A stretch of 64,000 nucleotides of DNA from Prevotella sp. (GTDB lineage: Bacteria > Bacteroidota > Bacteroidia > Bacteroidales > Bacteroidaceae). Every line of letters begins with the position of its first letter. Position 1 is the stretch's first letter. The position numbers were made by a program, and so were the translations under genes. Shown one piece after another: positions 25,929-33,479 of the stretch. Under the pieces are notes generated by a model that worked only from the letters and a program-made list of their open reading frames with translations, was not told the DNA's origin and did no database searches. The stretch covers positions 1 to 64,000 of the forward strand of contig JAFUEP010000005.1 in NCBI GenBank assembly GCA_017470345.1. Direction: 5' to 3'.

Positions 25929-26604
25929 GACGTTCGATGGTTTGAGGGTCTAACAGCTGCTTGAGGTTCTCAGGATTGAAGTCGTCGCGGAAGACGATGC
26001 GCACGTGACTCTCGTCGAAGCCCGTCTGCGCAATGAGGGGGATCAGCAGCCGAGCCGCACCCTCGCGGGCGCTCTCGACGATGCCCAGCTGCGGGATGCT
26101 GGCGATGATGGCCTCGCGGCCCTCCGCCTCGTAGGCCGCCAGCTCCTTGTCGCTGAAGTGGGCGCGCGTCAGCGAGACATACTCGCGGATGTGCGCCTGG
26201 TCCACCTTCGAGCTGGTCAGCATCACCTTCGGGTCGGGCAGCACGATGGTGATGCGGTCGCCATGGCGGAGCACGTTCTTCGACGAGAAGTCGCCGAAGT
26301 CGATGTAGCCCTTCAGCGTCGCGTCCATCGGGATGACCACCTTGCGGTCGCCGAGAGGCAGGGGAAGGTCGAAGTCGTGGTCGAAGATGCTGCCCTTGAG
26401 CCGCAGCTCGTCGTCGTAGGTGACGATCTTGTGGATGCGGTATTCCGTCGTGTAGAGCCGTGCACACTGCTGCACCTGCATGATGAGCATCGGGAGCGAG
26501 TCGACGGCCGTATAGTGTGCTGTCGGCGCGCCCTCCTGTCGGCAACTGCCCGCGGTGAGCGCCAGCCAGAGCAGTGCCGCCGCCGCATATAGGAATCGTT
26601 TCAT
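25918..26604 (-). CDS. DUF4230 domain-containing lipoprotein (first of pair)
   Basis: The 228-residue protein (ATG at 26604; 26613 is possible) has a lipoprotein signal (MKRFLYAAAALLWLALTAGSC). The DUF4230 core reads YRIHKIVTYDDELRLKGS, MDATLKGYIDFGDFS and RITIVLPDPKVMLTSSKVD. Two DUF4230 genes in tandem are common in this phylum. A minus-strand promoter core TATATTTG (26633-26640) lies 29 bp upstream and is divergent from the DUF4890 gene promoter. Function unknown. Confidence 0.83.
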   Translation of the reverse strand: MKRFLYAAAALLWLALTAGSCRQEGAPTAHYTAVDSLPMLIMQVQQCARLYTTEYRIHKIVTYDDELRLKGSIFDHDFDLPLPLGDRKVVIPMDATLKGYIDFGDFSSKNVLRHGDRITIVLPDPKVMLTSSKVDQAHIREYVSLTRAHFSDKELAAYEAEGREAIIASIPQLGIVESAREGAARLLIPLIAQTGFDESHVRIVFRDDFNPENLKQLLDPQTIERHEQ

Positions 26605-26632
26605 ATCACGCATTTGGATTCATTTTCTCGTG

Positions 26633-26711
26633 CAAATATAGGTAAAAAAAGTGCAAGCACCAAAAAAGTTCAATTTTTTTTTGTCAGTCTTAAACTTTTT
26701 ATGTAACTTTG
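26633..26711. promoter_or_regulatory. Divergent promoters, DUF4230 pair and DUF4890 gene
   Basis: TATATTTG on the minus strand (26633-26640) and TAACTTTG on the plus strand (26704-26711) face away from each other across an AT-rich 60-bp segment. Confidence 0.72.
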
Positions 26712-26783
26712 CGTCGAAATATTAGTTGCAACTCCGATACACATCGGAAACATTAAGTTTAACAAACTAAAAAAGTGACTAAT

Positions 26784-27293
26784 ATGAAGAAAATGATGAT
26801 CGCCCTCGTGGCAATGGCAATGTGCGGCCAGATGATGGCCCAGGAAACTAAACAAGACGGAATTCAGCGTAAAAAGATCGATAAGACGGAGATGCTCAAG
26901 CATCGCACCGAAGAGACCGCCAAGAAGCTGGGACTCAATGAGGAACAGGCTGCCAAGCTCCTTGAGCTCAACACGCAATATGCCGACAAGATGAGGCCTC
27001 AGATGGGAGGCATGCGGCCGCAGGGCCGACGCCTCGACGGAGCCAGGGATTCGATGGCTCGCGTGCGTCCCGAGAGGGGTCAGCGGCCCACCCGCGAGGG
27101 AATGGAGAAGATGCGCGAGCAGATGAAGGCCAACCAGGAGGCCTACGATGCTGAGCTGCAGAAGATCCTGACCGAGGAGCAATACAAGGCCTATAAGGCC
27201 GACGAGCAGAAGCGCATGCACCGCGTCCAGCGTTCAGGCATGCGGCCCGAGCGCAGCGGTGCGGCTCTGCACCAGAAGGCCGAACAGCAGTGA
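26784..27293 (+). CDS. DUF4890 domain-containing periplasmic protein (Spy/CpxP-like)
   Basis: The ATG at 26784 (MKKMMIALVAMAMCGQMMAQ) gives a perfect signal peptide; the GTG at 26775 is less likely. The 169-residue product is rich in Met, Arg, Gln, Glu and Lys, with helices containing LGLNEEQAAKLLELNTQYADKM and ILTEEQYKAYKADEQKRM, the repeated pattern of DUF4890 and of Spy/CpxP-type periplasmic proteins. A chaperone or stress role is plausible but inferred. It has its own promoter (26704-26711, about 70 bp upstream) and a hairpin terminator downstream, so it is monocistronic. Confidence 0.83.
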   Translation: MKKMMIALVAMAMCGQMMAQETKQDGIQRKKIDKTEMLKHRTEETAKKLGLNEEQAAKLLELNTQYADKMRPQMGGMRPQGRRLDGARDSMARVRPERGQRPTREGMEKMREQMKANQEAYDAELQKILTEEQYKAYKADEQKRMHRVQRSGMRPERSGAALHQKAEQQ

Positions 27294-27426
27294 CAACTTT
27301 TTAAATTTGAGATTTTTCATAGTGATTTAGGTTAACATAGTGTTTTTGAAAAGAAAGGCAAGCGTGCTGAAAACCATTCTTAATAGGGAATAGTTTTTTT
27401 GAATAATTGTATGAACGATAACATAA

Positions 27427-27464
27427 GCGCCTACGGTTTTGTGAAAAACTGCAGGCGTTTTTCG
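27427..27464 (+). terminator. Terminator-like hairpin after the DUF4890 gene
   Basis: The imperfect 14-bp stem GCGCCTACGGTTTT / AAAACTGCAGGCGT (G-T pairs and one mismatch) with a 4-5-base loop is followed by TTTTTCG. Confidence 0.65.
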
Positions 27465-27491
27465 TAAGGTCCTTAGCCCAGTGCCTTTTCG

Positions 27492-27572
27492 TAACTTTGG
27501 CTCCGCCGAAGTTGCATACACTCGGAAAAGCTCAAATAAATTTGGCATTTCACTCATTTTTTCGTAACTTTG
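27492..27572 (+). promoter_or_regulatory. Tandem promoter module upstream of coaD
   Basis: TAACTTTG cores at 27492-27499 and 27565-27572 are each preceded by TTTTCG. Between them are a small hairpin, ACTCGGAAAAGCTCAAATAA and TTTGGCATTTCACTCA, resembling the module at 23439-23529. The second core ends 5 bp before the coaD ATG. Confidence 0.72.
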
Positions 27573-27577
27573 CAGCC

Positions 27578-28036
27578 ATGAAACAGCGGATTGGGATATT
27601 CGTGGGGTCGTTCGACCCCTTCACGCTCGGCCACGACTCCATCGTGCGGCGGGCGCTGCCACTCTTCGACCGGCTCGTCATCGGCGTCGTCGGCGACCAC
27701 GTCGCGAAACCCCACCTGACGCCCGCCGATGAGCGCGTCGAGGCCGTCAGGCGGCTCTATGCCGGCGAGCCGCGCGTCGAGGTGCGGTCCTACTATGGGC
27801 TGGCCGTGGAACTGGCCCGCGAGGTGGGTGCGCAGTTCATCGTCAAGGGTGTGCGCTCGGTGAAGGACTTCGAGTATGAGCGCGACCAGGCCGACATCAA
27901 CCGCCGGCTCAGCGGCATCGAGACGCTCCTGCTCTACGCCGAGCCGCAGCTCTCGGCCCTGTCGTCGTCGATGGTGCGCGAGCTCAGTCACTTCGGCGTC
28001 GACGTCAGCCCGTATCTGCCGAGAAATGAAAGATGA
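27578..28036 (+). CDS. coaD: Phosphopantetheine adenylyltransferase
   Basis: The 152-residue cytoplasmic enzyme joins 4'-phosphopantetheine and ATP to form dephospho-CoA, the fourth step of coenzyme A synthesis. The nucleotidyltransferase motif SFDPFTLGH (Ser11-His19) and the KGVRSVKDFEYE segment are clear, and SALSSSMVRE takes the place of the usual ISST-x-x-R motif. The ATG at 27578 is only 5 bp after a promoter core, so this message may be leaderless or nearly so. ybeY follows after a repeat-filled gap of about 90 bp. Confidence 0.95.
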   Translation: MKQRIGIFVGSFDPFTLGHDSIVRRALPLFDRLVIGVVGDHVAKPHLTPADERVEAVRRLYAGEPRVEVRSYYGLAVELAREVGAQFIVKGVRSVKDFEYERDQADINRRLSGIETLLLYAEPQLSALSSSMVRELSHFGVDVSPYLPRNER

Positions 28037-28124
28037 GAAATGAAAGATGAAAAATATGATTAGTTCTGACCATATCTTTCATCTTTAATCTTTCATCTTT
28101 AATCTTTCATCTTTAACCTTTGAT
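28021..28124. repeat. GAAAGATGA / TCATCTTTAATCTTTC inverted repeat between coaD and ybeY
   Basis: GAGAAATGAAAGATGAGAAA units begin at the coaD stop codon. They are followed, after a 20-bp loop, by CATATCTTTCATCTTTAATC units, so the gap can fold into a long A/T-rich hairpin. Confidence 0.82.
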
Positions 28125-28128
28125 ATAA

Positions 28129-28548
28129 ATGATAAGCTACAACACAGAGAACGTCGCATTCCCGAAAATCCGTCGCCGCGAGACGACGCAGTGGATACGC
28201 CGCGTGGCCCAGACCTACGGCAAGCGGGTGGGCGAGGTGGGCTACCTCTTCTGCGACGACGAGAAGATCCTCGAGGTGAACCGCGAGTACCTGCAGCACG
28301 ACTACTACACCGACATCATCACCTTTGACTACTGCGAGGGCGACACCCTCAACGGCGACCTCGTCATATCCCTCGACACCGTCCGCTCCAACGCCGAGCT
28401 CTTCCACAAGGACTACGCCGAGGAGCTCCACCGCGTCATCATCCACGGCATCCTACACCTCTGCGGGCTTAACGACAAGGGGCCCGGCGAGCGCGAGCTG
28501 ATGGAGGCTGCCGAGAACCGCGCCCTCAGCCTGCTCAAGGCTGACTGA
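28129..28548 (+). CDS. ybeY: Endoribonuclease YbeY
   Basis: The 139-residue metal-dependent RNase acts in rRNA maturation and ribosome quality control. The metal site is HGILHLCGLND: His106 and His110 are present, but Asp116 stands where E. coli has the third His, a variant I recall in other Bacteroidetes YbeY proteins. The conserved segment YYTDIITFDYCE is also present. It lies downstream of coaD on the same strand with a repeat-rich gap; no separate promoter core is seen, so co-transcription is likely. Confidence 0.92.
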   Translation: MISYNTENVAFPKIRRRETTQWIRRVAQTYGKRVGEVGYLFCDDEKILEVNREYLQHDYYTDIITFDYCEGDTLNGDLVISLDTVRSNAELFHKDYAEELHRVIIHGILHLCGLNDKGPGERELMEAAENRALSLLKAD

Positions 28549-28628
28549 CTTCTTGGAGTTAGGTATATACCGCTCTGCGGTCTTACAAAAACAAAAAATC
28601 ACAGAAAAAAATAAATTGGTACGATTTA

Positions 28629-28692
28629 GGAGGTCACGTGTCCTCACGTGACACCTGCGGCACGTGCGACGTGGGGACACGTCGCCTCCTAC
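28629..28692. repeat. Nested GC-rich palindrome between ybeY and the purF paralogue
   Basis: GGAGG...CCTCC arms enclose CACGTGTCCTCACGTGACAC and GTGCGACGTGGGGACACGTC, which are themselves palindromic and mutually similar. Confidence 0.7.
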
Positions 28693-28797
28693 AGGGGCAG
28701 CCAAATCATACCAAGTTATTGTTTAATGGTTACTAAATGACTGCGAATTTTATTTACATCCGCGGCGCTTTCCGCCGCAAAGCGGCAATTTTCGGGT

Positions 28798-28863
28798 CAA
28801 GAAGCAGTGCTTTTCTCATCGAAAAGCGGCACTTCTCTCATCGAAAAGCACCGCTTCTTTTTG
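28798..28863. repeat. 22-bp tandem repeat cluster C with inverted end
   Basis: Units AAGAAGCAGTGCTTTTCTCA(TCG) and AAAAGCGGCACTTCTCTCAT(CG) are followed by AAAAGCACCGCTTCTTTTT. In this cluster the middle unit is already in the inverted sense. Confidence 0.82.
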
Positions 28864-29026
28864 CATAATCTCTAATATATCTGAAAATCAGGTGGTTGTA
28901 AAAATCCGACAAAACACTTGGAAATTACTTTACAAAATCTGTCAATAATCCCGTGCTGAATCAGCACGATAAGGCCCTATTGGCCCTCGAATTATTTATG
29001 AGTCATTACATGGACCATTCATGCAT

Positions 29027-29084
29027 ATTACATGTAGCGCCGCAGGCAGATACTTATTCTCTTGTCTGCGACGCTACATGTAAT
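29027..29084. repeat. Long inverted repeat, 21-bp arms
   Basis: The left arm ATTACATGTAGCGCCGCAGG (29027 on) and the right arm CTGCGACGCTACATGTAAT (ending 29084) pair over about 21 bp with one mismatch and one bulge around a 15-base loop. It lacks a T run, so a terminator is unlikely. Confidence 0.8.
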
Positions 29085-29134
29085 GAACACGAATTGAACA
29101 TGTAATCATTCATATAATAATCTGGAAGCACACA

Positions 29135-29172
29135 TAAAAAAAACAGGGACCTGCCTGATTGGAGGTCCCTGT
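29135..29172 (-). terminator. Terminator of the purF paralogue
   Basis: Read on the minus strand, a perfect 10-bp stem ACAGGGACCT/AGGTCCCTGT with a 10-base loop is followed by eight T residues, 11 bp after the stop codon. Confidence 0.9.
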
Positions 29173-29182
29173 GATGCTCTGT

Positions 29183-30664
29183 CTATCCGAAGAACTCGCC
29201 GTCGTGGCGGTTGTCGTAGCTCGAGCCGTCGAAGCAGTGGGTGCAGACCTTGTCCTTCGGCAGTCCGATGGAGGCGACGAGGTCCTCCAGGCGGGCGAAC
29301 TTGACGGAGGTGAGGCCCAGCCGGTGGCCTATCTCCTCGACGAGCCGCTGATACTCGGGCGTGCCGGTCTGGGCATAGCGCTCCAGGTGGGTCGGGTCGT
29401 CGCCCTCGAAGTCGCGTATGATCTGTCGGGCGATGAGCTCCATGTCGGTCTTCGAGTTGGTGAAGCCGATGAAGGGGCAGCCGTAGACCAGCGGCGGACA
29501 GGAGATGCGCACGTGGACCTCGCGGGCGCCGTTCTGGAAGAACTCGCGCACGTTGTCGCGCAGCTGCGTGCCCCGCACGATGGAGTCGTCGCAGAAGACG
29601 ATGCGCTGTCCGCGCAGCAGGGCCTCGTTGGGGATGAGCTTCATCTTGGCCACGAGGCGTCGGCGCGACTGGTCCTGGGGTGTGAACGATCGTGGCCACG
29701 TCGGCGTATACTTCAGCACGGCGCGCTTGTAGGGGATGCCCGAGCCGTTGCTGTAGCCCAGGGCCATGCCGACGCCCGAGTCGGGGATGCCGCAGACGAG
29801 GTCGGCCTCGACCTTCTCCTCGGCGTCGCGGCGGCCCATCATCTCGCCGTTGCGCTCGCGCACCTCCTCGGCGTTGATGCCCTCATAGCATGAGGCCGGG
29901 AATCCGTAGTAGACCCATAGGAAGGAGCAGATCTGGCAGCGCTTGAAGGCTGGCTGCAGCACCTCCAGTCCGTCGGCGCGCAGGCGGACGATCTCGCCCG
30001 GCCCGACGTCGCGCAGCGCGTGGTAGTCGAGGTTGGGGAAGCTGGTCGTCTCGCTGCTGGCGGCATAGGCCTGTATGTGCTCGTCGGTGCCGATGGGCGA
30101 GAGGCGGTGGACCTCCTTGCGCCCGATGACGATGGGTGTGCGGCCGAGGAAGTCGCGTGCGGCGATGATGCCGTCCTCGGTGAGGATGAGCATGGAGCAG
30201 GAGCCCTTGATCTTCTGGTAGACGCGGTTGATGCCGTCGACGAACGAGTTGCCCATGTTGATCAGGAGCGCGACGACCTCCGTCTGGTTCAGGTTGTTGG
30301 CGCTCTGCTCGCTGAGGTGCATGCGCTGGGCCAGCAGCTCGTCGGCAATCTCGCGGAGGTTGTTGATCTTGGCCACCGTCACGACGGCGTAGCGCCCCAG
30401 GTGGGAGTTGATGATGATGGGCTGCGGGTCGGTGTCGCTGATGACGCCGAGGCCCTGATGGCCCTTGAACTCGTGGAGCTCGTCCTCGAATTTCGACCTA
30501 AAATAATCGCGCTCCAAGGAGTGTATGGAGCGCGTGAAACCGCGTTCGCGGTCGAACGTGACGAGGCCCGCACGGCGCGTGCCGAGATGTGAGTTGTAGT
30601 CGGTCCCGTAAAACAAGTCGTTTACGCAGTCCTGTGTGGAGATGGTTCCAAAGAAGCCGCCCAT
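29183..30664 (-). CDS. Amidophosphoribosyltransferase paralogue lacking the N-terminal Cys
   Basis: The start at 30664 (MGGFFGTISTQDCVNDLFYG) is set by a promoter core 38 bp upstream; the longer frame begins upstream of that core. The 493-residue protein has the two PurF domains: a class II glutaminase fold (residues about 2-235) and a phosphoribosyltransferase domain with the PRPP loop VFCDDSIVRGTQ. It also keeps the CQICSF and VCTHCFDG cysteines that bind an Fe-S cluster in B. subtilis-type PurF. The residue after Met is Gly, not the catalytic Cys of MCGI, so glutamine hydrolysis should be lost. It may use free ammonia, depend on another glutaminase, or have another role. A normal purF may exist elsewhere. 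Confidence 0.88.
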   Translation of the reverse strand: MGGFFGTISTQDCVNDLFYGTDYNSHLGTRRAGLVTFDRERGFTRSIHSLERDYFRSKFEDELHEFKGHQGLGVISDTDPQPIIINSHLGRYAVVTVAKINNLREIADELLAQRMHLSEQSANNLNQTEVVALLINMGNSFVDGINRVYQKIKGSCSMLILTEDGIIAARDFLGRTPIVIGRKEVHRLSPIGTDEHIQAYAASSETTSFPNLDYHALRDVGPGEIVRLRADGLEVLQPAFKRCQICSFLWVYYGFPASCYEGINAEEVRERNGEMMGRRDAEEKVEADLVCGIPDSGVGMALGYSNGSGIPYKRAVLKYTPTWPRSFTPQDQSRRRLVAKMKLIPNEALLRGQRIVFCDDSIVRGTQLRDNVREFFQNGAREVHVRISCPPLVYGCPFIGFTNSKTDMELIARQIIRDFEGDDPTHLERYAQTGTPEYQRLVEEIGHRLGLTSVKFARLEDLVASIGLPKDKVCTHCFDGSSYDNRHDGEFFG

Positions 30665-30701
30665 AGTGGTGTTATCGCTGTTGGTTTTGATGTTTCGCCT
30701 G

Positions 30702-30709
30702 CAAAGGTA
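30702..30709 (-). promoter_or_regulatory. Promoter core of the purF paralogue
   Basis: TACCTTTG on the minus strand in the context AATAGTTGTACCTTTGCAGG. The same extended context (AAATAGTTGTACATTTGCAG) precedes the AAA+ gene at 62477-62484. Confidence 0.78.
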
Positions 30710-30756
30710 CAACTATTTTTCGACATTGCCATCATTTTCCCTGAAAAAATATGTTT

Positions 30757-30955
30757 ATTCAGCGAATCGCGAATCGAACCGCCTTCGGCGGGAAATTTTT
30801 CAAAATTTGAAACAAAATTGAACAAAATGGCAAATATAAAAGCGCTATATGAAAAATTTTGAATTAATTTTGAAAAATTTCTTGCGTCCCTTCGGTAGCA
30901 AGCGAGCAGAGCTCGAGCGCCAGCCGAAGGCTGCCGTTTCTCAGATTCGCTGAAT
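30757..30955. mobile_element. Candidate MITE-like element, 199 bp
   Basis: Perfect 12-bp terminal inverted repeats ATTCAGCGAATC and GATTCGCTGAAT bound a 199-bp segment. It has an AT-rich core (AAATTTTTCAAAATTTGAAA, GAAAAATTTTGAATTAATTT) and internal GC-rich hairpins. No coding frame is inside. No clear target-site duplication is visible, so it could equally be a structural inverted repeat. It lies between the purF paralogue and the last gene of the giant-protein operon. Confidence 0.45.
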
Positions 30956-30993
30956 GTCCGAAACCCCAGTTGATAGTGGCTGCGCATGATTGA

Positions 30994-33438
30994 TTACAGG
31001 CGGACTGAGGGCAGCGGCTTCTCGTAGCCCTCACGCTGCCAGATGATCTCGCCGTTGTGTTCGATGGCGTCGAGGCGGCCTCTGACGCATGGCGGGTCGT
31101 CGCCGTCGTCCAGGGTGACGGCCGGTGCGAATTCGCCAAAGCCCATGTTTCCGCCGGATTGTTCAGAGTCGTAGCCCTCGTAGGTCCTGTTGGTATAGAG
31201 CGTGAGATAGTAGCTCACGCCATAGACCCATGCAGAATTGGCTTCCGTCCGGAATCGTGGAGCAAAGTTCAGACGAATCCTTTGCTTACTGGTCTTGTCG
31301 GTCAGCAGTGAGAACGACCAGTGCATGATGTAGACGCCGTCCACCAGATTGGCTGTACTCTTTCTGTAAGTCTCAGTCTGGTCGGTGTTGAGCTCACGCA
31401 CTTCCCATTTCTTGATGTTCGAGATGCCCAGGACGCTGGTCTTCGTGTCGACCTTGAACTCATACTCATGTTCATAGAACTGCTCGGAAACAAGGTCCAG
31501 GAAGGTGCCTGTGCTATGAACCATATCCGTGGGGTAGGCCTCGATGATGGTTATCGCCGGCGACGTGTTGCAGAACGAGAGTCCCTTGTCGAAGGCGTTC
31601 GGCTGGTTATACGTGACAGGCCTTTCGTAGAAGCAGGGGTAGGCCGTGTAGATGATGTCGCTCTGATTGCCGTCGTTCGGGATGTCGAAGGTGTAGGTGG
31701 TGCCTGTCTTGCACTTGGCATCCATGCCCCCCTCGTTGGGGAAGATGGTCGTCATGTATCTCGATCCCTTCTTGATCATCAGTGCGGGTGTGAACTGCTT
31801 GCCCACGGCGACCCAGAAGCCCATTCGCGACAGCTCGAACTGTGCGGTCTGGATAAGCTCTTTGTTACTCTTGTCCCATCCCTTGACGATCTTGAACGAC
31901 TTGTCCTTGAGCTTCGGATACCATGGGAACGATTCCGGGTTGAAGATGTCCCACGGGCCGAAGGTGACGTAGGCGCCCATCGTCTTGTCGTCCTCCAGCT
32001 TGTCGGCCTCGCTGTCGATGAGGTTCTGGTAAACCTGGTTGTTGGTCACCTCTGAGGTCTTCAGCTTGTCGAGCATGTCCTTCGTGTCGCGCATCTTCTT
32101 CTGCATGTCGTCGCTTCCGAGCAGGGCCTTGAGCGACAGGTCGAGGAAGACGCCGAGCTTCAACTTGAATTTCAGCGTGAACGACAGTCCGGCGCCATTG
32201 GACAGGTCGAACATCGTCCAGCCGTCTGACGACTTCGACGCTATCGGGACGGTCAACCCCAACTCTGCGGTGAGTATCGGTATAATCCTGACCGACAGCA
32301 CCTTGCCGTAGAGCCCGATGCCGACGGTTATCGACAGTTCCAGCGTCACCGTGCCGTTGATCTGTGCGTCGAGTTTCCAGTCCTCGTCCTTCAGTTTCTT
32401 GACCTCCTTAGTGACCTCCCCCTCATAGAAATCCAGGTGGTAGATGTTCTGATACTTCTTGTGCTTGGTGATGACCACCGAGCCGGTGATGTCGAACGTC
32501 AGGTTGAGGTCCAGATTGATGAAGAGCACCAGCACCACCGGGCCGATCGTCAGGGCCTTACCCTTGAGGATGGCTTTGCTCTTCATGAGTGGGATGACCT
32601 TTGTGAATCCTCCGCTGACGGTCACCCGCGTCTTCTCCTCGACGGTCTGGATGAAGTCGGCCTTCATGTTGTCGAGCGAGAAGTTGTCGAAGTTGAACTC
32701 ATTCGACACCTTGTAGAAGTTGTTCTCCTTGTCCATGGAGGCCTCAAAGTGGATGATTTTATTTTTCTTTGCCAACTCACCGGTGTAGCTGAACGACATG
32801 GGCATAGTCATCGTGAAGTCGCTGCCCTCAAAGTTCATCTGGACGTCGATGGGGGCGAAGCCGCCCTCTTCGGCCCGGGTGCGGGCCATGGCCGGCTCAT
32901 CCTCATCATGATACTCCACGGGGACGGAGAAGGAGTCGGTCTCGAACGTCAGCTTGCCGTCGATAAGCAGACTCTTGAAGGTGTCCTTGAGCGTGGCGAA
33001 CGACATGAGGCACTTGTAGACACCGTCCTCGAAGAGGCGCTTCTCCACCAGGTGGTTGGCGCCCATGGGGAACCGCTCGGTGACGGTGCTCAGGAAGATC
33101 TCGCCCGGCTGGGGCAGCAGCTCCTTGGGCGTGTCGGCACGGAAGTGCACCTCGAGCATCACGTTGACGCCGTCGGTCTCCACGTGGGTGATATACTTCT
33201 CCTGAGTCGACTCCTCGACGACGAGCACGTTGTCGTTGTACTGGTATTCCACGTCGCAGCCGCCCTCGGTCGTCGCGACGGGCTTGTCGTAGCCCTCGCC
33301 GCTGTGATGGCGCACGTTCTTGAAGTCAGAGAGCTCGGAGGCCTCCTCCTCCAGCTCGTCCTCGATGAAGAGGTTGCACGACGTCGTCAGCGCAGCCGTG
33401 AGCACTGCGAGGCTGAACAGTGATAGTATTCTTTTCAT
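30994..33438 (-). CDS. Large exported lipoprotein, last gene of the giant-protein operon
   Basis: The ATG at 33438 (MKRILSLFSLAVLTAALTTSC) gives a lipoprotein signal; the ORF can start 8 codons earlier. The 814-residue product has an acidic start (EDELEEEASELSDF) and then a beta-rich region. A helical stretch follows (about 450-510, LGSDDMQKKMRDTKDMLDKL), then another beta-rich part with an Fn3/jelly-roll look (WEVRELNTDQTETYRKST). Segments around 200-370, such as VTVSGGFTKVIPLMKSKAIL and ITVGIGLYGKVLSVRIIPIL, recall the strand-rich middle of the giant protein. I do not recognise a named family. It is probably at the cell surface with the other products of the operon. Base composition is visibly less GC-rich than in flanking genes. 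Confidence 0.78.
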   Translation of the reverse strand: MKRILSLFSLAVLTAALTTSCNLFIEDELEEEASELSDFKNVRHHSGEGYDKPVATTEGGCDVEYQYNDNVLVVEESTQEKYITHVETDGVNVMLEVHFRADTPKELLPQPGEIFLSTVTERFPMGANHLVEKRLFEDGVYKCLMSFATLKDTFKSLLIDGKLTFETDSFSVPVEYHDEDEPAMARTRAEEGGFAPIDVQMNFEGSDFTMTMPMSFSYTGELAKKNKIIHFEASMDKENNFYKVSNEFNFDNFSLDNMKADFIQTVEEKTRVTVSGGFTKVIPLMKSKAILKGKALTIGPVVLVLFINLDLNLTFDITGSVVITKHKKYQNIYHLDFYEGEVTKEVKKLKDEDWKLDAQINGTVTLELSITVGIGLYGKVLSVRIIPILTAELGLTVPIASKSSDGWTMFDLSNGAGLSFTLKFKLKLGVFLDLSLKALLGSDDMQKKMRDTKDMLDKLKTSEVTNNQVYQNLIDSEADKLEDDKTMGAYVTFGPWDIFNPESFPWYPKLKDKSFKIVKGWDKSNKELIQTAQFELSRMGFWVAVGKQFTPALMIKKGSRYMTTIFPNEGGMDAKCKTGTTYTFDIPNDGNQSDIIYTAYPCFYERPVTYNQPNAFDKGLSFCNTSPAITIIEAYPTDMVHSTGTFLDLVSEQFYEHEYEFKVDTKTSVLGISNIKKWEVRELNTDQTETYRKSTANLVDGVYIMHWSFSLLTDKTSKQRIRLNFAPRFRTEANSAWVYGVSYYLTLYTNRTYEGYDSEQSGGNMGFGEFAPAVTLDDGDDPPCVRGRLDAIEHNGEIIWQREGYEKPLPSVRL

Positions 33439-33479
33439 ATAGCTTGTCTCCCTTCTTGTCAAAATGATAACTCAGGTGA

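Larger units (their letters stand above)
28549..29182. other. Intergenic region with several inverted repeats (no gene)
   Basis: This convergent 634-bp region holds a GC-rich nested palindrome (28629-28692), cluster C of the 22-bp repeats (28798-28863), a 17-bp palindrome CGTGCTGA-A-TCAGCACG (28952-28968), a long inverted repeat (29027-29084) and a minus-strand terminator (29143-29172). I see no credible reading frame or RNA gene. Confidence 0.75.

Noticed and set aside
27327..27557. Minus-strand 76-codon frame between the DUF4890 and coaD genes
   Set aside because: It runs over a terminator hairpin and the coaD promoter module, and has no ribosome-binding site or recognisable product.
28549..29182. 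tRNA or other structured RNA gene
   Set aside because: Hairpins are present, but none forms a cloverleaf with a TTC-loop motif, and the structures are explained by repeat families.
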